Shown piece by piece: positions 60,984 to 64,000 of a stretch of DNA of 64,000 nt. The notes under the pieces are model-generated. The model did not search any database. It saw only the letters and a program-made list of their open reading frames with translations, and was not told the DNA's origin. Made by a program: the position numbers and the translations under genes. Each line of letters starts with the position of its first letter. The first letter of the stretch is position 1. The DNA comes from Lachnospiraceae bacterium AB2028. GTDB taxonomy: Bacteria; Bacillota; Clostridia; Lachnospirales; Lachnospiraceae. Location of the stretch: contig KK211275.1 of assembly GCA_000621425.1 (NCBI GenBank), positions 660,523 to 724,522 on the forward strand. Reading direction: 5' to 3'.

Positions 60984-61474
60984 CAGTCTGCGTTTGAATT
61001 AAGATAATTTACAAGACCTTCAGCCTTGATGATCTTCTGCATAAACTCAGGGAAAGCCTGCCCTTTAAAAGTCTCTCCCGTAGTCTTGTCAGTGATGACA
61101 CCGTCATCAAAATTTACCTCAACCTCATCTCCGTCCTTTATGGCAGTTGCTGCCGCAGGACACTCAAGAATAGGCAGGCCTATATTGATTGCGTTCCTAT
61201 AGAATATTCTTGCAAAAGTATCTGCTATAACGCAGCTTACTCCTGCTGCCTTAATGGCAATAGGGGCATGTTCCCTGGATGAACCGCAGCCGAAATTCTT
61301 GTCAGCCACAATGATGTCACCCTTTTTAACCTTTTTTACAAACTCTGCATCTATGTCTTCCATACAGTGCTGTGCAAGCTCTGCAGGATCGGATGAATTA
61401 AGATATCTTGCGGGTATTATAACATCAGTATCAACATTGTCACCGAATTTAAAAACTCTTCCTTCAGCTTTCAT
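60983..61474 (-). CDS. leuD: 3-isopropylmalate dehydratase small subunit
   Basis: Swivel-domain subunit of isopropylmalate isomerase. Its 163 residues match the short, archaeal/Clostridial type: [35 protein letters not shown], and [18 protein letters not shown]. It follows leuC by 64 bases. The overlap with ruvA is one base. Confidence 0.95.
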   Translation of the reverse strand: MKAEGRVFKFGDNVDTDVIIPARYLNSSDPAELAQHCMEDIDAEFVKKVKKGDIIVADKNFGCGSSREHAPIAIKAAGVSCVIADTFARIFYRNAINIGLPILECPAAATAIKDGDEVEVNFDDGVITDKTTGETFKGQAFPEFMQKIIKAEGLVNYLNSNAD

Positions 61475-61538
61475 TTATACTCCTTCTGCCGCATTATGCA
61501 GCTTTGCTTCATCACACTTACTGTAAATACTGTTACTA

Positions 61539-62798
61539 TCAGATATCCTCAGGGGACGCTATGCGGCCTGCAATAGCTGATGCGGCAGCAACGGCAGGGC
61601 TTGCCAGATATATCTCACTCTTTACATGGCCCATTCTTCCGACGAAATTTCTGTTGGTAGTGGATACGCATCTCTCACCCTCGGCAAGTATGCCCATATA
61701 TCCGCCAAGGCAGGGACCGCAGGTAGGTGTGCTCACTACAGCACCTGCCTCTATGAAGATCTTAAGCAGTCCTTCTTCCATAGCCTGCATATATATCTTC
61801 TGGGTTGCAGGGATTATTATGCAACGCATGCCCTTTGCAATATGCTTGCCCTTAAGTATATCAGCTGCGATACGCATATCGTCTATACGGCCGTTTGTAC
61901 ATGAACCGATGACTACCTGGTCAATTGCTATATCACCGCAGTCATCTATTGTATGAGTATTCTCAGGCAAATGCGGGAAAGCAACCGTAGGCTTAAGCTT
62001 ATCCAGTTCTATGGTATATTCCTCATCATATACGGCATCGGCATCAGCTTCATAAACATTCCACTGACGTGTGGTATGCTCCTTAAGATAAGCAATGGTC
62101 TTGTCATCTACAGGGAAGATACCGTTCTTTCCGCCGGCCTCTATTGCCATGTTTGCAATGGTGAAACGGTCATCCATTGAAAGGTACTGAATGCCATCGC
62201 CAACAAATTCCATGGACTTGTAAAGCGCACCGTCCACGCCGATCATTCCGATGATGTGGAGTATGATGTCCTTACCTGATATCCACTTTGCAGGCTTGCC
62301 GGTAAGATTGAACTTTATAGCAGACGGAACCTTGAACCACGCCTTGCCTGTAGACATTCCTGCTGCCATATCGGTAGAACCTACACCTGTTGAAAACGCG
62401 CCTACCGCACCGTATGTACAGGTATGGGAATCAGCACCGATTATCACATCACCGGGAACTGTAAGACCTTTCTCCGGAAGCAGGGCATGCTCTATACCCA
62501 TCTCACCCACTTCAAAATAATTGGTGATATCATTCTTTCTTGCAAACTCACGCACGCACTTGCAGTGCTCTGCAGACTTTATATCCTTATTCGGAACAAA
62601 GTGGTCAGGCACAAGAGCAATCTTATCCTTGTTGAATACAGTCTGCTTTGAAAATTTATCCATCTCATGTATGGCTACGGGGCTTGTTATATCATTGCCC
62701 AGTACCAGATCCAGGTCACACATGATAAGCTGTCCGGCTTCTACCTTATCTAAGCCTGCGCCGTGTGCAAGGATCTTCTGTGTCATTGTCATTCCCAT
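61539..62798 (-). CDS. leuC: 3-isopropylmalate dehydratase large subunit
   Basis: Aconitase-type [4Fe-4S] subunit interconverting 2- and 3-isopropylmalate. The 419 residues are of the short LeuC2/HACN type: [26 protein letters not shown] (cluster cysteine), [13 protein letters not shown] and [12 protein letters not shown] (the other cluster cysteines), and [19 protein letters not shown] lies 10 bases before the first ATG. Preceded by a TATAAT promoter overlapping the terminator of the upstream gene. Confidence 0.96.
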   Translation of the reverse strand: MGMTMTQKILAHGAGLDKVEAGQLIMCDLDLVLGNDITSPVAIHEMDKFSKQTVFNKDKIALVPDHFVPNKDIKSAEHCKCVREFARKNDITNYFEVGEMGIEHALLPEKGLTVPGDVIIGADSHTCTYGAVGAFSTGVGSTDMAAGMSTGKAWFKVPSAIKFNLTGKPAKWISGKDIILHIIGMIGVDGALYKSMEFVGDGIQYLSMDDRFTIANMAIEAGGKNGIFPVDDKTIAYLKEHTTRQWNVYEADADAVYDEEYTIELDKLKPTVAFPHLPENTHTIDDCGDIAIDQVVIGSCTNGRIDDMRIAADILKGKHIAKGMRCIIIPATQKIYMQAMEEGLLKIFIEAGAVVSTPTCGPCLGGYMGILAEGERCVSTTNRNFVGRMGHVKSEIYLASPAVAAASAIAGRIASPEDI

Positions 62799-62867
62799 TT
62801 TGTACGAACCTCCTTAAAATTTTAAGTCAAAGGTGTTGATTCCAATAGCCTTTAGCATACAAAGCAT

Positions 62868-62896
62868 ATTATAGTAAACATAAGTCAAAAAAACAA
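62868..62896 (-). promoter_or_regulatory. Putative promoter of the leuCD-ruvAB operon
   Basis: On the minus strand TTGTTT (-35, 62891-62896), a 17-base spacer and consensus TATAAT (-10, 62868-62873), with a leader of about 65 bases. I see no T-box or leader peptide in it. The -35 overlaps the T-run of the preceding terminator. Confidence 0.5.
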
Positions 62897-62927
62897 TAAT
62901 CCGCTGGTATAAAGCAAAAGCCAGCGG
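62887..62927 (-). terminator. Intrinsic terminator after the edge NRPS-like gene
   Basis: A 7-bp stem CCGCTGG/CCAGCGG (62901-62907 and 62921-62927) with a 13-base loop, followed on the minus strand by ATTATTGTTTTTTT. A second hairpin (62921-62952, GCCGGCGG with CCGCTGGC) competes for the same upstream arm. Confidence 0.65.
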
Positions 62928-62978
62928 CAGGCATATGCTCCACCGCCGGCATATAAATATACTAAACTACATTTTACA

Positions 62979-64000
62979 TTACTGCACAATCTTTACCGTA
63001 GTAGGCACCATATGCTTGCCCATACGCTCAGCCACAAAGTTCTGAAGTGCTTCCGTATCGATTTCCTTGTCTGTCTTTATATCCACAGCCTGATTGAAAG
63101 CATTGTTGGTACCATACTCAACATAAGCCTTTGTCTCCTTTACGCCGGGGAAGGTATTGCATAATTTCTCCAGTTCAAAGAGATTGGGATAAAATCTTCC
63201 TGTAAGGGACTCTCTGAGTATAACCCTTCCCGACTGATAGAGAGCTTCAACTTCGCCCTTAGGAGTGATCCTTGCCTCGATACCCGTATCATAAAGAGTT
63301 CCCGGCGAATACAGGCTCTCTATGGATTCAAGATCATCATCCGTCTTTACATCCAGGATGTAGAGCCTGCCCCATGCACCGTAAGGCTTTTTCTTACCAT
63401 GATCATCAAGGATGTACGGCTTAACCTCCGCATCATCAGCCAGACCCTTTACCAGCTGCATTCCCAGAGCTGAATTAAGCTTTCCTGCAGTAACTGTAAA
63501 GTGCTTGGGATAAAGCCTGGGGCTTAAATGGTACTTAAGACGCCTTGCTGACCGCTCCTCTGACATCGCAAAGATAACATTGTCCATTGCCTCCATGAAG
63601 ATAGCCAGCATCTCCCTGTCATAACGGTTCTCCCAGTACCTGAGCTCATATACATAACCGCCGTTCCTCTGATGTATCATCAGGTGGAAAGGAAGAGAGT
63701 CAAGCTGCAGGTGCATTGACTGGGCAGGTTCACCGCCGATCTGAGGTATGGTAAGGATGTCGCCCTGGTACTGGATGAACATCTCATCGTTATGCTGGGT
63801 AGCCATATGGCATTCCATTGTATGGAGTATCTGATCGGCATTACGCTTTACCATATCCTTTACTGTCTCATGAGGAACCCTCTTGTACCTAAAAAGATAT
63901 GTAACAAACAGACAGCCTGCAAGACGCATCCATCTGCCGTCTGTCCTTCCGCTGTGGATACTGGAGATAACAACATCGTCTCCCATACCCCAGAGACCAA
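62979..64000 (-). CDS. NRPS-like protein, C-terminal part (5' end beyond right edge)
   Basis: The reading frame stays open to the right edge, so at least 340 residues are visible and the start is missing. The first ~110 residues align by eye with the second half of a condensation domain (ISSIHSGRTDGRWMRLAGCLFV, compare WNGRADSRINNSVGVFF in the protein at 17949-20864). The final ~130 residues (RITPKGEVEALYQSGRVILRESLTGRFYPNLFELEKLC...FVAERMGKHMVPTTVKIVQ) resemble the C-terminal subdomain of an adenylation enzyme. No carrier serine motif is visible in this part. The start context and the rest of the cluster lie outside the window. Confidence 0.65.
   Translation of the reverse strand, partial: GLWGMGDDVVISSIHSGRTDGRWMRLAGCLFVTYLFRYKRVPHETVKDMVKRNADQILHTMECHMATQHNDEMFIQYQGDILTIPQIGGEPAQSMHLQLDSLPFHLMIHQRNGGYVYELRYWENRYDREMLAIFMEAMDNVIFAMSEERSARRLKYHLSPRLYPKHFTVTAGKLNSALGMQLVKGLADDAEVKPYILDDHGKKKPYGAWGRLYILDVKTDDDLESIESLYSPGTLYDTGIEARITPKGEVEALYQSGRVILRESLTGRFYPNLFELEKLCNTFPGVKETKAYVEYGTNNAFNQAVDIKTDKEIDTEALQNFVAERMGKHMVPTTVKIVQ

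Noticed and set aside
1-64000. tRNA, rRNA, insertion sequences, prophage or attachment sites
   Set aside because: No rRNA-like or tRNA-like sequence, transposase, integrase or flanking direct repeats were recognised by eye; a tRNAscan/ISfinder run would settle it.

Overview
The window reads as a chromosomal segment of a Gram-positive, low-to-mid GC Clostridia, most likely a Lachnospiraceae (Butyrivibrio-like) bacterium. The evidence is the gene orders tgt-yajC-leuB-ilvD-ilvB, asp23-fakA-recG, zapA-U32-ftsW-pbp and ytfI-ytfJ, the strong AGGAGG ribosome binding sites, and several promoters of the extended -10 type (TGnTATAAT). I see no rRNA, tRNA, CRISPR array, insertion sequence or prophage. 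Most of the window is ordinary housekeeping sequence, nearly all on the minus strand.

Layout. 1-3765: branched-chain amino acid genes (ilvB partial, ilvD, leuB) behind yajC. 4095-6514: tgt and the divergent aroC. 6570-12997: DUF5662, trpS, citrate synthase, a lactonase-family propeller protein and a LytS-type histidine kinase in tight succession, then a response regulator with its own promoter. 13150-16224: two lipoproteins, YqeY and a DUF1292 protein. 16216-20864: an NRPS-like A-PCP-C protein and a MATE exporter fused to an RsbW-like ATPase domain, behind a near-consensus promoter. 20938-24747: UvrD-type helicase, a ~200 bp imperfect palindrome, gltX. 24791-26991: a translationally coupled pair, a glycosyltransferase-like DUF6734 protein and a most unusual aromatic pentapeptide-repeat protein. 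27160-32257: dut, a small membrane protein, and the operon GGDEF-cdd-membrane MutS-like-rnhA. 32411-36754: a coupled four-gene ABC export cassette (+ strand). 36737-39198: pseudouridine synthase, an unknown membrane protein, an SDR. 39285-45332: type IIA topoisomerase operon (parE-parC-rsmD-coaD-DivIVA-like) with a LexA box inside its promoter. 45541-50191: recG, fakA, asp23 and divergent rpmB with a structured leader. 50248-59244: cell-envelope run (zapA, U32, ftsW with a 145-residue acidic tail, a 47-aa membrane protein, PBP, NUDIX, ytfI, ytfJ, J-domain). 59364-62798: leuC-leuD-ruvA-ruvB, one transcription unit by spacing. 62979-64000: the 3' part of another NRPS-like gene.

How the genes work together. 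leuB, leuC, leuD, ilvB and ilvD cover most of leucine/isoleucine/valine synthesis from two separate loci in one window. parE/parC, recG, ruvAB and the helicase are a DNA repair and topology set; of these only parE shows a LexA operator. The zapA-to-ytfJ run suits division and envelope growth.

The best candidates for undescribed biology are: (1) the coupled pair at 24791-26991, where an apparent class-II amidotransferase-like (Ntn) N-domain with Ser in place of the catalytic Cys is joined to a Gly-Ser-aromatic pentapeptide helix and paired with a DxD glycosyltransferase-like protein; (2) the NRPS-like/MATE-ATPase cassette; (3) the two palindromic intergenic elements; and (4) the rpmB leader. 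These are readings by eye, without database searches.
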